Assembly (NCBI GenBank): GCA_022559845.1
Contig: CM040121.1
Span: 572,372,140-572,436,139, forward strand
Direction of reading: 5' to 3'
From: Amorphophallus konjac
Taxonomy: Eukaryota; Streptophyta; Magnoliopsida; Alismatales; Araceae
DNA: 64,000 bases
Shown here piece after piece: positions 34,450-45,665 of the stretch. A program made the translations under genes and the position numbers. The notes beneath the pieces are model-generated. The model was not told the DNA's origin and did not search any database. It was given only the letters and a program-made list of their open reading frames with translations. Position 1 is the stretch's first letter, and each line of letters opens with the position of its first letter.

Positions 34450-35950
34450 CCAATCCGAGTCCAACTTCTCCTAATCACTCCATAACTTGTGGGTCTTGTC
34501 CAAGGGCTGTCTCTTGACCATTCCAAAACACTTATATACTTCTCTTTGGGTCACAAACCCTAAGGAGAGAGGTGAGATCCGATTTTTGGGTGTTTTGCTA
34601 ACCCTTGTGTATGCAGGTTCGGAGTTGAAGCTCCCAAGCCCTCTTCCACCTTGTTTTGAGCTTATATGTGAAGGGAAGAACGTGGATTCAAGTCCCTAAT
34701 CGATCCTCTACTGGAAGCAACGTTCAGAGAATCAAGATACAAGCATCATCCATGCAAGAATCGATCATCTTTCTTCAATAATGGTTTCTCATCCTGCAGA
34801 AGCTTCTCATCGAAAATCTGAGGGAGTTGTCTTGATCTTTCACTTCTGTGTTTTTGTTTGAGATTGCTCAAGGTCTTGAATGATTATCTATGAGGTGCAA
34901 TATATATATATATATATATATGTTCATTTGTTCATCTATTGAATGATATCTTATTAGTACTGTGTTTTCATCCTAAGCAACAAAGATGAACTAATGCCTT
35001 CCTTTCTCTTGCAGAAGAAGAAGGAGGAGTGGTACCACAAGGATGAGAGTAGAGGGGTTTATGAGGCTAATTAATTTTCTGATGTAAACAGGCTTGATTT
35101 GGAGCTTATCATTTCTATCGGTTCTTTCAGGCGAAGAAGAAATTAGAAGAAGGTAAAGAAGTGCATCTCGAGGAGACGAAGAAGATGATGTCTAAATCAT
35201 GATCATCCGTCAACGAGCAAGGAGAATCAGATTGTGCTGAAGAAGGGGGAGCCTTATACTTGATGCATACTTCTAGTTTTCATCTATAGAATTCGTTGGG
35301 AGGTCATAGCATATATATGTTTTGATTCATATACATTTGAGATAATACCTTGTGTGGGTGTTCGGAGAAGGGGGTCTCCGAGTGTGTGTATTGTTATATG
35401 TGTGCTGATTGTGCGGAGTATATCCGCGTGTGTGTTGTTGTTGGGAGTTTTCTCCCGTGTGGTTGAGTAGGCATTGTCCTACGTGTGTGTGGACGGAGTT
35501 GTGACTCCGTGTGAGGAATTTGTTCGGGGTGTGTTCCCCAGTGTGTGTGTGTGTGTGTGCTGTTGTGGCAGCAGGTTGAGGCAAGGCCTCGTGTGTGTGG
35601 TTTGCTGCGAAAGCAACGTGTGTGTGTTGGGGTTCGTCCCCGTGTTGCTACATTTTGTAGCGTGTAGTGAAGCCTCACCGGTTTGGTGAGGGGTGGACGT
35701 AGGGAGCCCGTCGTGGTCCCGAACCACCTTAAAAATCTCTGTGTCTTGTGGTTTGATTCTTGTGATTGTGTGTTCACTATCCTATCTGTTTGTGCTATCG
35801 TGTGAGCTCTGTGAGATTGAGTGAATCAAGTTTAAACTTGTTTAGATTAATTTCCTCAATCATATCAATCTTATATATTCCGCTGTGTGCTAGTTGAATT
35901 TTTAATTGGACATAATTTTTAGTAGAAGGATCTATTCACCCCTTGATTCC
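34450..35950 (+). mobile_element. Probable captured Copia-like LTR segment within internal 1
   Basis: CTTATATACTTC (34529-34540) looks like a core promoter. GGACGTAGGGAGCC then CCGAACCACCTTAAAAATC (35695-35735) matches the GGACGTAGGC...CCGAACCACGT signature of Copia LTR U5 regions. ATTCCGCTGTG (35877-35887) and CTATTCACCCC (35931-35941) resemble Copia LTR ends and leader. The block lies between a first Tat-type purine tract (33681-33700) and a second one at 36143, and is present in both tandem copies (copy 2 about 41815-43300). Capture before the tandem formed is inferred. The exact ends are not visible. Confidence 0.4.
35363..35691 (+). repeat. Chain of twelve unlike hairpins with GTGTG linkers
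   Basis: Stem pairs by eye: 35363-68/35375-80, 35413-17/35423-27, 35443-47/35452-56, 35467-71/35478-82, 35493-99/35504-10, 35526-29/35536-39, 35558-62/35569-73, 35578-82/35586-90, 35602-06/35612-16, 35629-32/35638-41, 35647-52/35656-61 and 35673-79/35685-91. All are perfectly paired, 4-7 bp, with 3-10-base loops. Stem sequences are all different. Most are followed by (C)GTGTGTG. The block is inside the probable Copia-like LTR segment, downstream of its promoter. Confidence 0.85.
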
Positions 35951-36124
35951 CAAGTTGTTCATCATGCAATGGTAAGAATTTATATTGGAATCTATGGTGA
36001 TATTCTTATAATCTTGAGTTGGAAAATTGGGTTCTCAAGTGCTTTCATGTTCATACTTCATGTCATTTGGGTCTCGGCCTCAAAACGAACTGTTGGTCCT
36101 CAATTTTAAATTATTTGCATTGCT

Positions 36125-36155
36125 AAGGGACTAGCAATGAGTAAATTGGGGGGTG
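36125..36155 (+). other. Polypurine tract before LTR B
   Basis: AAGGGACTAGCAATGAGTAA then TTGGGGGGTG precedes the LTR start at 36156. The same motif lies at 43475-43505 before LTR C. Confidence 0.75.
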
Positions 36156-38239
36156 TGATAAATGTGTAATTTTACATGGTAAGTAATGTTATAACACACT
36201 TTTATGAGCTTTAATATGCATCGCTATGTATTTATCACACTTAATTTTAATTTCTTATCAAACTAGTTAATTGTCTGATTTAAGTCAATTTTGATTCTCT
36301 TTTGCAGGCATAAAACCTACACATCCAAAAGCGAAAAAAGAAACGTAAAACAATTGTTTACCTATATATATGATATTTATATATATATATGATATCTATA
36401 TTTGATATATGTGTATCTATTTGATATCTACTTGAGATATATATGTTAAATATACATCTTTGATACCTTGGCTTTTCACGTAGTTAATGCAGGCAAGTGG
36501 GCTTTACATGGTTATACATTTAAACCTGCAGGTTTTATATTCTTATAAATGCGCTGTTATATGAAGCATGCAGGTTGGGCTTCCTAATAAAGCATGCAAA
36601 TGCAACTTGGGTTATTCACGTCGGTTGCTGGCGAATGGCATGCAACAAATGGCCAAGGGCCAAAGGCTGTCAGCACAACGCTGGCTTTGGCGGTGGATGC
36701 GGTCAAAGCCGCAACTCAGTGAACGTAGGCATGAGGAGGCTTCACGGTTGACGATGGAGGGCTTTGCACGCCGACAGGTCAATAAGAGCTGCAGCGGCTG
36801 GCACTCCCTTCACACGTTGGGCTCAATTACACCAAATCCATGAGGCTTCTAACAGCAAACGTAAGGCCAAGTCTTCAACGCAGAGGGGCTTCACGAGGAG
36901 CTCACGGCAGCGGCTGAAGACAAAAGGCATGGGTTCCACGCTGAGCACACAAGGCCCTGGCAGCTTCAACGCACCAAAGTCATATGGACCTCACGTGGAG
37001 ATGGCTTTCACACGCATGCAACACGGAAAGGGTTCATTCGACGGACAAAACGAAAGCGGCCTTCACACGATGTTCAAATGGGCTCAGCGTGGCCGGCTTC
37101 TTCGGATGGTTCACACATGGCAGCAGCGCCCTTCATACGGCCGAGCAGTTCACACAGGCTGAGAGGAGAATGATTTTCCCCTTCCAAATAGTGAGAATTT
37201 GAGACCTATAAAAGGAGAGTTTGAGGCAACAATGTGGGAGGCATTAGTGTTTAGAATGCATTTTAAGGTCTGGTGTTGTTTTCTTGAAGAGTTTGTTTGA
37301 GTTTTGAGAGTATTTGAAGAATCAAGGAGAGAGAGGGGCAGGAGGCCCCTTCAGATTTTTATTTCTTTCAATCTTATTATTCATTTAAATTATTAGAAGT
37401 TTTGAAATTTTGAGTGGTGGCTATTACACGTTCTTAAGATTTTAACCCTTTCATAGTCATTTACATATTCTTCTAATCGTTATTTCAATTTCTTGTCTTC
37501 TTCAAAGTTGTTCATATTTCAATTTTACACATTTTATATTTTTACCATTTTCTCTAATTCCTCTTCATTTTTAACTTATTGCATATTTTTCGATGTTCTG
37601 TCCTGATCGGTTACTATTCATCCGAGTTGATACCTTCTGCCATTTCTCCATTTTGAAGCCTTCCAGTTCTCTTTTCTTTCTGAGTTCTTCATGAAAGTTG
37701 TTCCTCTCTTATAGATCTAACTTTTATTCTTCTATCACTTCCTCCAGTTCTTCTTCGTTTTTGAGTTATTTTAATTTTCCAAAGTTCTATCTTTAACGTT
37801 TTTACTGTTCATTCGCGCGCATAGGTTCCGTGTTTTCATAATTTTCACCTCCTTCCTCTCATTTTCTCTCTCTACACTCTTCATAAAAGTTATTCGAACC
37901 CTCTGATCTTTAACTTTATCTTCTGTCACTTCTTCTAATTCTCGTCAGTTTAAAAGTTATTTTCATTCTAATGTTACCCTAGTTTCATTATAATTTTCTT
38001 TTCGTAGTTCTTTCATCCACTTCCCTTTCTTTACATCCTTCACACACTCTAAGGCGGTTTCAATTCAATTCTCATGATTTTTAAATCTTAAAAACTCAAG
38101 GTTTTCAACTTTTAAATATACTTCTCCCTGTAGATTCGACTCGGTCTCATCACTTAACTATTCTATTTATTTAATTTGTGGGCCTGATATTTTAATTTGG
38201 TAGCGGGACGTATTAACGACGTGCGTTTTCCGCGCATCA
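36156..38239 (+). repeat. LTR B (shared middle LTR)
   Basis: 2,084 bp. It serves as 3' LTR of internal 1 and 5' LTR of internal 2. In the stretch I compared (30371 on against 37784 and 45122 on) it is closer to LTR A than to LTR C. Confidence 0.92.
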
Positions 38240-38917
38240 AATTTTGGCGCCGTTGTCGGGGAGGGTTTGAATTTGAAGTTGATAACTTTGTGTTTTCTTT
38301 TGTATATATATTGGTGCTCACTCTTATTTTTGTAGAAAAATAAAAGGATCAACAAAAGCAAAAAAAATAGAATTTTTTGAAAAATGTCAAAAAATATTGT
38401 GTCTCCCCGAGGTAAGTCTTCTTTATCTTCTACTCTTATTATTTTTTATTTACCAAATAAAGAACGAGGGAATGCGATTAAGGTTAGTACTCTTACCCTC
38501 TTTCATTGATTTAGTTTCTTTATTTTTACTTTCAATATGTAATTTGTTTTCATGCTTAGAAATGTTCTTAAAAAAATAAAAAAATAGAAGAAATAAAAAA
38601 TATGGTGGATTAGCTCAGTTCACTAACAAAAAATAGAAAAACAAAAGCAAAAAAATATATATAACTTGGTCTCACTATCATCTTTGAAACTGGTGTATAA
38701 GGCTAGAGGTCAACGGTAAACGCTATAAGCGGGAAAGTGGTTACTTAATTAGGACCTTGTGAAAGCAAGGGGAGCCTCCCACTTCCACACCTGTTACCTG
38801 GCCGGTGGATAAGTTTGATGGTGAATCTAAGTTAGACTTTATTTGATAATTTGTTTGTATCAAAAAAAATCAAAAAAATAAAATCTACAAAAAATGGTGA
38901 GATCATAACTTTCATCT

Positions 38918-40765
38918 ATGGAGTGGGCACACAACTTAGCTAGGTTTGACCAATTGGCTCATAAATTTGATCAATTTCTAGCCATGGATCAAGACCCCTT
39001 TATACCACCTAGTCACCATGATAATGATCACATGTGAGATAACCCGGCCCATTATGTAGGTGGTTGCCCAAATCCACATTCATTTCTCACCCAAAACAAC
39101 CCGACCTCTTATGACAGTCCATATTCGAGGTCGGCCCAAAATGAGATCTCGTCACCTATGATGGCCCAGTTTCCATCGTTTACCCAAGACAATGTTCCAA
39201 CCACTCAGTTTGGGGGTCATGATCTACCTTTCCTCCCAGAGCAAGCCCAAAATGATCAACAGTTTTTTCAGCCTGATTACGAATCACCTTCAGATACTTA
39301 TACCTCTAGCTGGGAAAATCAACCAACAATCTCTTGGATGGACCAAGCAAGGTAAACCCAAATGTCTCCAGAACTCTCCACATCTTATTTTGACCCATAT
39401 CCAAACAACTTTAATTCTGGTTGGAGAGATCAACATGATTCTTCTTGGGAGTCTTATCAGGATCAAGGCCAAAGTCCTCAAGAACAAGATTTTAAAATTG
39501 GGCCCCATACCAAATGATTCTTATGATCAACCCTATTATGGAGGGCAACCCATACACTCTCCACCACCTCATTCTAGACTGAGTGCCCTTCAAATTACTA
39601 TCCATCACAATTTGACTCTCAGCCCACTTATCTATCTCCTCCATACACAGATTTGCATAAGGAGGAGATGTTTGATCAATTGACACGGCTCTTCCAGACT
39701 CAACAACAAGCCTTCCAGGAACAACTGCAAAACTTTGAGGCTCATGTGAGCCGGGTTGCTAAAAACATCATAGAAATGGAAGTCGATCCAATGCCTAGCA
39801 ACTCCACTACAAGTCTTGAGGGCCAACTTCCTGCATTTGATGACAATAAAAGTCCATATGATCAATCTATGATTCCCCAGCCTAACACTCATATCCCTTT
39901 TGATCTTGAGAGAATAATGGGGGAGTTTTATGGTGAGAACTTAAAGGAAGAGCAGCCTAAGAATTGTGAAGAGGATTATGATGAATCTGATGATCTTAAG
40001 TCAGGGGGAGAAGAAGAGGAAGAGGATTTGCCCGTCAATGATCAAATTCCTTTACTTGCCCTTCCTGAATTTGATAAGTCCTTCTTCCAAGTGAATGACG
40101 AAGAAAATGTGAGTGTGGAGAGAGAAATGAGTGTGGCCATAAACCCTTCTTCTTCGGTAATTGAGGAACCAGGTACTCTATTTAAATTCACTCTTGCCGG
40201 GCATCTCCTGATTTAGGGGAGGATGTGGATCTTTTACCCATCCCTAACCTTGGTGAATCCATAATCATTCCAAATATTCTGCAACTTACCAACTGGTTAG
40301 ATCCATATGAGCCTTCTGAGAATTCTTGTGTTGAGGAGCGCACTGATTTCATTCCTAATCCTCTTATCTCCTTGACACTGGCCATGTGGTAGATTCCCCA
40401 AAAATCCATAACACCCTTATCCTCTCTCACCTAAACAATACGCAAGTACATCTTAAAAGTGAGGATGAAGGAGAAAAGTTGAGACAAATTAAGGTCCGCA
40501 CTGATATGTTTAATACTTATAGGGACCTTAACATACAGAGGAATATTTTGTAATTGAAGCTATGATAATTCCTCCACCATTCTCTGACCGAGGGGGTCCA
40601 TCCAAATTCCTAGACCCACCTTGGCATGCTTCTAGTCCACATCCATCGAGGCATAATCTTTTCCTCCAATGGTACACGGGCTGGAATTTATCGGAGGATA
40701 AGATCATTTGGTGGCTCATTCTGAATGCCACCCGTTGGTTAGTGAACTGTAATATGTCTGGCTGA
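38918..40765 (+). pseudogene. Gag-like degenerate frame, copy 2
   Basis: Counterpart of 31511-33364. It shares the first TGA and TAA stops. Small indels near 39490-39605 shift the frame and restore it. At the third stop site copy 2 keeps CAA where copy 1 has TAA. A further deletion near 40185 truncates the central frame (39653-40216). The tail frame 40562-40765 is intact, with only two amino-acid differences from copy 1. Confidence 0.6.
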
Positions 40766-41468
40766 AGACGTTAAACTAAGCGCTTTTTGGGAGACAACCC
40801 AAAATTTTTGTGATTTCTGTGTGAGAATAAATAGCTTCTTGGGAGGCAACCCAAGTTTTTTTTTATTGTGATTTTATGTTTAATTTGTAGATTTGAATAA
40901 AGGATAAGTTGGGGGGAGAGAGCTGATTGCTTACTCTGTTGCTCCGATTTTCAAAGCCAAGTACCGCCTCTCAAACACCACGGCCGTCGAAGTACACATC
41001 AGGTTGTCCCGTTCTTTCCCAAACATATCATGTCTACATTATTCTATTGTTCCATATTATTCATGCCATTGAGGACAATGTCATTTAAGTTGGGGGGACG
41101 AAAATCATGTTGCACATGCATTCATATACAACCTCATTTTTTTCAACCCATTTTGAGTTTCATGATTCATGCTTCCATTGAAAATACTTCTGGAATAAAA
41201 ATGACTGGATAAGGATGATGGAAGATTATTTAATCTAGCCATGGAAAACTGATATAAGAATCTTGTTAAAGTTCATGTGCACTTTAGAAAAATGAAAAAC
41301 ACTTTGCACGCTAATGAAACAAGTAGGACAAGCCTTCTGCTATTTTGGATATGTTGCCTGATATTCAGCACTTTTTAAGGAAGAGATCTTTAGCTTTCTG
41401 CCAAGTTATCTATCAAAATTAGTGATATATTAGGTGTTTTTAGTGGTTTTTCAGGCCCAAACCTGAAT

Positions 41469-41746
41469 GGGTCGACCCATGGGGTCGACCCTCTCAGGTT
41501 CTGTTCAAACAGAATCAAAACAGAACCATTTTTGTGAAGCTGCCTGAAAGGGTCGACCCCTGTAAACCAGAACCAAAGTGTTGTTCTGTTTGGGTTCTGG
41601 AAACCCAAGGGTCGACCCCTGGGGTCGACCCCTTGAATTCTGGAAACCCGATGGTCGACCCCTAGGGTCGACCCATGTAAAACAGAACACAAAATCTGTT
41701 CTGTTTGGCTTCTGTATGCCCAAGGGTCGACCCCAAGGGTCGACCC
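41469..41746 (+). repeat. GGGTCGACCC palindromes, copy 2
   Basis: Nine copies, one altered to ATGGTCGACCC. One block present in copy 1 is deleted between repeats. Confidence 0.88.
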
Positions 41747-42714
41747 CTTCAGTTCCGACCTCCAGCCGCCATTTTTGACTGTCGTTTTCTTGCCCCAAAA
41801 GTCTTCCAATCCGAGTCCAACTTCTCCTAATCACTCCATAACTTGTGGGTCTTGTCCAAGGGCTGTCTCTTGACCATTCCAAAACACTTATATACTTCTC
41901 TTTGGGTCACAAACCCTAAGGAGAGAGGTGAGATCCGATTTTTGGGTGTTTTGCTAACCCTTGTGTATGCAGGTTCGGAGTTGAAGCTCTCAAGCCCTCT
42001 TCCACCTTATTTTGAGCTTATATGTGAAGGGAAGAACGTGGATTCAAGTCCCTAATCGATCCTCTACTGGAAGCAACGTGCAGAGAATCAAGATACAAGC
42101 ATCATCCATGCAAGAATCGATCATCTTTCTTCAACAATGGTTTCTCATCCTGCAGAAGCTTCTCATCGAAAATCTGAGGGAGTTGTCTTGATCTTTCACC
42201 TTTGTGTTTTTGTTTGAGATTGCTCAAAGTCTTGAATGATTATCTATGAGGTGCAATATATATATATATACATGTTCATTTGTTCATCTATTGATTGATA
42301 TCTTATTAGTACTGTGTTTTCATCCTAAGCAACAAAGATGAACTAATACCTTCCTTTCTCTTGCAGAAGAAGAAGGAGGAGTGGTACCACAAGGATGAGA
42401 GTAGAGGGGTTTATGAGGCTAATCAATTTTCTGATGTAAACAGGCTTGATTTGGAGCTTATCATTTCTATCTGTTCTTTCAGGCGAAGAAGAAATTAGAA
42501 GAAGGTAAAGAAGTGCATCTCGAGGAGACGAAGAAGATGATGTCTAAATCATGATCATCCGTCAACGAGCAAGGAGAATCAGATTGTGCTGAAGAAGGGG
42601 GAGCCTTATACTTGATGCATACTTCTAGTTTTCATCTATAGAATTCATTGGGAGGTCATAGCATATATATGTTTTGATTCATATGCATTTGAGATAATAC
42701 CTTGTGTGGGTGTT

Positions 42715-43041
42715 CGGAGAAGGGGGTCTCCGAGTGTGTGTATTGTTATATGTGTGCTGATTGTGCGGAGTATATCCGCGTGTGTGTTGTTGTTGGGAGT
42801 TTTCTCCCGTGTGGTTGAGTAGGCATTGTCCTACGTGTGTGTGGACGGAGTTGTGACTCCGTGTGAGGAATTTGTTCGGGGTGTGTTCCCCAGTGTGTGT
42901 GTGTGTGTGCTGTTGTGGCAGCAGGTTGAGGCAAGGCCTCGTGTGTGTGGTTTGCTGCGAAAGTAACGTGTGTGTGTTGGGGTTCGTCCCCGTGTTGCTA
43001 CATTTTGTAGCGTGTAGTGAAGCCTCACCGGTTTGGTGAGG
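42715..43041 (+). repeat. Hairpin chain, copy 2
   Basis: All twelve stems of 35363-35691 are present. The only change within a stem is C to T in the ninth hairpin (near 42964), which turns a G-C pair into a G-U pair in RNA. The long GT linker is a few bases shorter. Confidence 0.85.
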
Positions 43042-43505
43042 GGTAGACGTAGGGAGCCCGTCGTGGTCCCGAACCACCTTAAAAATCTCCGTGTCTTGTG
43101 GTTTGATTCTTGTGATTGTGTGTTCACTATCCTATATGTTTGTGCTATCGTGTGAGCTCTGCGAGATTGAGTGAATCAAGTTTAAACTTGTTTAGATTAA
43201 TTTCCTCAATCATATCAATCTTATATATTCCGCTGTGTGCTAGTTGAGTTTTTAATTGGACATAATTTTTAGTAGAAGGATCTATTCACCCCTTGATTCC
43301 CAAGTTGTTCATCATGCAATGGTAAGAATTTATATTGGAATCTATGGTGATATTCTTATAATCTTGAGTTGGAAAATTAGGTTCTCAAGTGATTTCATAT
43401 TCATACTTCATGTCATTTGGGTCTCGGCCTCAAAACGAACTGTTGGTCCTCAATTTTGAATTATTTGCATTGCTAAGGGACTAGCAATGAGTAAGTTGGG
43501 GGGTG

Positions 43506-45590
43506 TGATAAATGTGTAATTTTACATGGTAAGTAATGTTATAACATACTTTTATGAGCTTTAATATGTATCGCTATGTATTTATCACACTTAATTTTAA
43601 TTTCTTATCAAACTAGTTAATTGCCTGATTTAAGTCAATTTTGATTCCCTTTTGCAGGCATAAAACCTACACATCCAAAAGCGAAAAAAGAAACGTAAAA
43701 CAATTGTTTACCTATATATATGATATTTATATATATATATATGATATCTATATTTGATATATGTGTATCTATTTGATATCTACTTGAGATATATATGTTA
43801 AATATACATCTTTGATACCTTGGCTTTTCACGTAGTTAATGCATGCAAGTGGGCTTTACATGGTTATACATTTAAACCTGCAGGTTTTATATTCTTATAA
43901 ATGCGCTGTTATATGAAGCATGCAGGTTGGGCTTCCTAATAAAGCATGCAAATGCAACATGGGTTATTCATGTCGGTTGCTGGCGAATGGCATGCAACAA
44001 ATGGCCAAGGGCCAAAGGCTGTCAGCACAACGCTGGCTTTGGCGGTGGATGCGGTCAAAGCCGCAACTCAGTGAACGTAGGCATGAGGAGGCTTCACGGT
44101 TGACGATGGAGGGCTTTGCACGCCGACAGGTCAATAAGAGCTGCAGCGGCTGGCACTCCCTTCACACGTTGGGCTCAATTACACCAAATCCATGAGGCTT
44201 CTAACAGCAAACGTAAGGCCAAGTCTTCAACGCAGAGGGGCTTCACGAGGAGCTCACGACAGCGGCTGAAGACAAAAGGCATGGGTTCCACGCTGAGCAC
44301 ACAAGGCCCTGGCAGCTTCAACGCACCAAAGTCATATGACCTCACGTGGAGATGGCTTTCACACGCATGCAACACGGAAAGGGTTCATTCGACGGACAAA
44401 ACGAAAGCGGCCTTCACACGATGTTCAAATGGGCTCAGCGTGGCCGGCTTCTTCGGATGGTTCACACATGGCAGCAGCGCCCTTCATACGGCCGAGCAGT
44501 TCACACAGGCTGAGAGGAGAATGATTTTCCCCTTCCAAATAGTGAGAATTTGAGACCTATAAAAGGAGAGTTTGAGGCAACAATGTGGGAGGCATTAGTG
44601 TTTAGAATGCATTTTAAGGTCTGGTGTTGTTTTCTTGAAGAGTTTGTTTGAGTTTTGAGAGTATTTGAAGAATCAAGGAGAGAGAGGGGCAGGAGGCCCC
44701 TTAGGTTTTTATTTATTTAATCTTATTATTCATTTAAATTATTAGAAGTTTTAGAATTTTGAGTGGTTGTTATTACAAGTTCTTAAGATTTTAGCCCTTT
44801 CATAGTCATTTACGTATTTTTCTAATTGTTATTTCAATTTCTTGTCTTCTTAAAAGTTGTTCATATTTCAATCCTACATATTTTCTATTTTTACCATTTT
44901 CTCTAATTTCTCTTCATTTTTAAGTTATTGCATATTTTTCTAAGTTCTGTTCTGATCGATTACTATTCATCCGAGTTGATACCTTCTGCCATTTCTCCAT
45001 TTTGAAGCCCTTCCAGTTCTCTTTTCTTTCTGAGTTTTTCATGAAAGTTGTTCCTCTCTTATAGATCTAACTTTTATTCTTCTAGCACTTCTTCCAATTC
45101 TTCTTCATTTTTGAGTTATTTTAATTTTCCCAAAGTTCTGTCTTGAACATTTTTACTGTTCATCCGCGTGCATAGGTTCCGTGTTTTCCAATTTTCACCT
45201 CCTTTCTCTCATTTTCTCTCTCTACACTCTTCATAAAAGTTATTTCGAACCCTCTGATCTTTAATTTTATCTTCTGTCACTTATTCTAATTCTCGCCAGT
45301 TTAAAATTTATTTTTATTCTAATGTCACCCTAGTTTCATTATAATTTTCTTTTCGTAGTTCTTTCATCCACTTCCCTTTCTTTACATCCTTCACACACTC
45401 TAAGGCGGTTTCAATTCAATTCTCATGATTTTTAAATCTTAAAAACTCAAGGTTTTCAACTTTTAAATCTACTTCTCCCTGTGGATTCGACTCGGTCTCA
45501 TCACTTAACTATTCCATTTATTTAATTTGTGGGCCGGATATTTTAATTTGGTAGCGGAGCGTATTAACGACGTACGTTTTCCGCGCATCA
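43506..45590 (+). repeat. LTR C of the tandem array
   Basis: 2,085 bp, ending CGCGCATCA followed by the GTAGG duplication. It differs from LTRs A and B more than they differ from each other in the U5 part (about 44700-45330). Confidence 0.92.
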
Positions 45591-45595
45591 GTAGG

Positions 45596-45660
45596 GCCAG
45601 AACATGAGCTTGAGTCAACCTTCTCTTGAGCTTTTAAAAATTATTCTCACACTTCACAGT
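45596..45660 (-). pseudogene. Short piece of Tekay-like pol between two insertions
   Basis: Minus-strand reading gives WTVKCENNF and AHVLALP-like residues, the linker between reverse transcriptase and RNase H. It joins in frame with 28739 on one side and 48976 on the other, which confirms that both flanking elements are insertions. Confidence 0.8.
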
Positions 45661-45665
45661 CCACA

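Larger units (their letters stand above)
28745..45590 (+). mobile_element. Tandem Tat/Athila-like non-autonomous array: three LTRs, two internal domains
   Basis: LTR A (28745-30832), internal 1 (30833-36155), LTR B (36156-38239), internal 2 (38240-43505), LTR C (43506-45590), 16,846 bp in all. GTAGG flanks the whole array (28740-28744 and 45591-45595) and the Tekay pol frame resumes on both sides. The internal domains are near-identical over 5.3 kb and share fixed features: gag-like frame, TTGGGAGGCAACCCAA-type hairpins, GGGTCGACCC palindromes and a hairpin chain. No protease, reverse transcriptase, RNase H or integrase was found in either. Primer site and 3' motifs are of Tat/Athila type. 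Arrays of this form arise by unequal recombination between LTRs of two copies. Confidence 0.93.

Noticed and set aside
35500..35560. (GT)n tract as an ordinary microsatellite
   Set aside because: GT runs are linkers between perfectly paired, mutually different hairpins, so a simple microsatellite does not describe the region.
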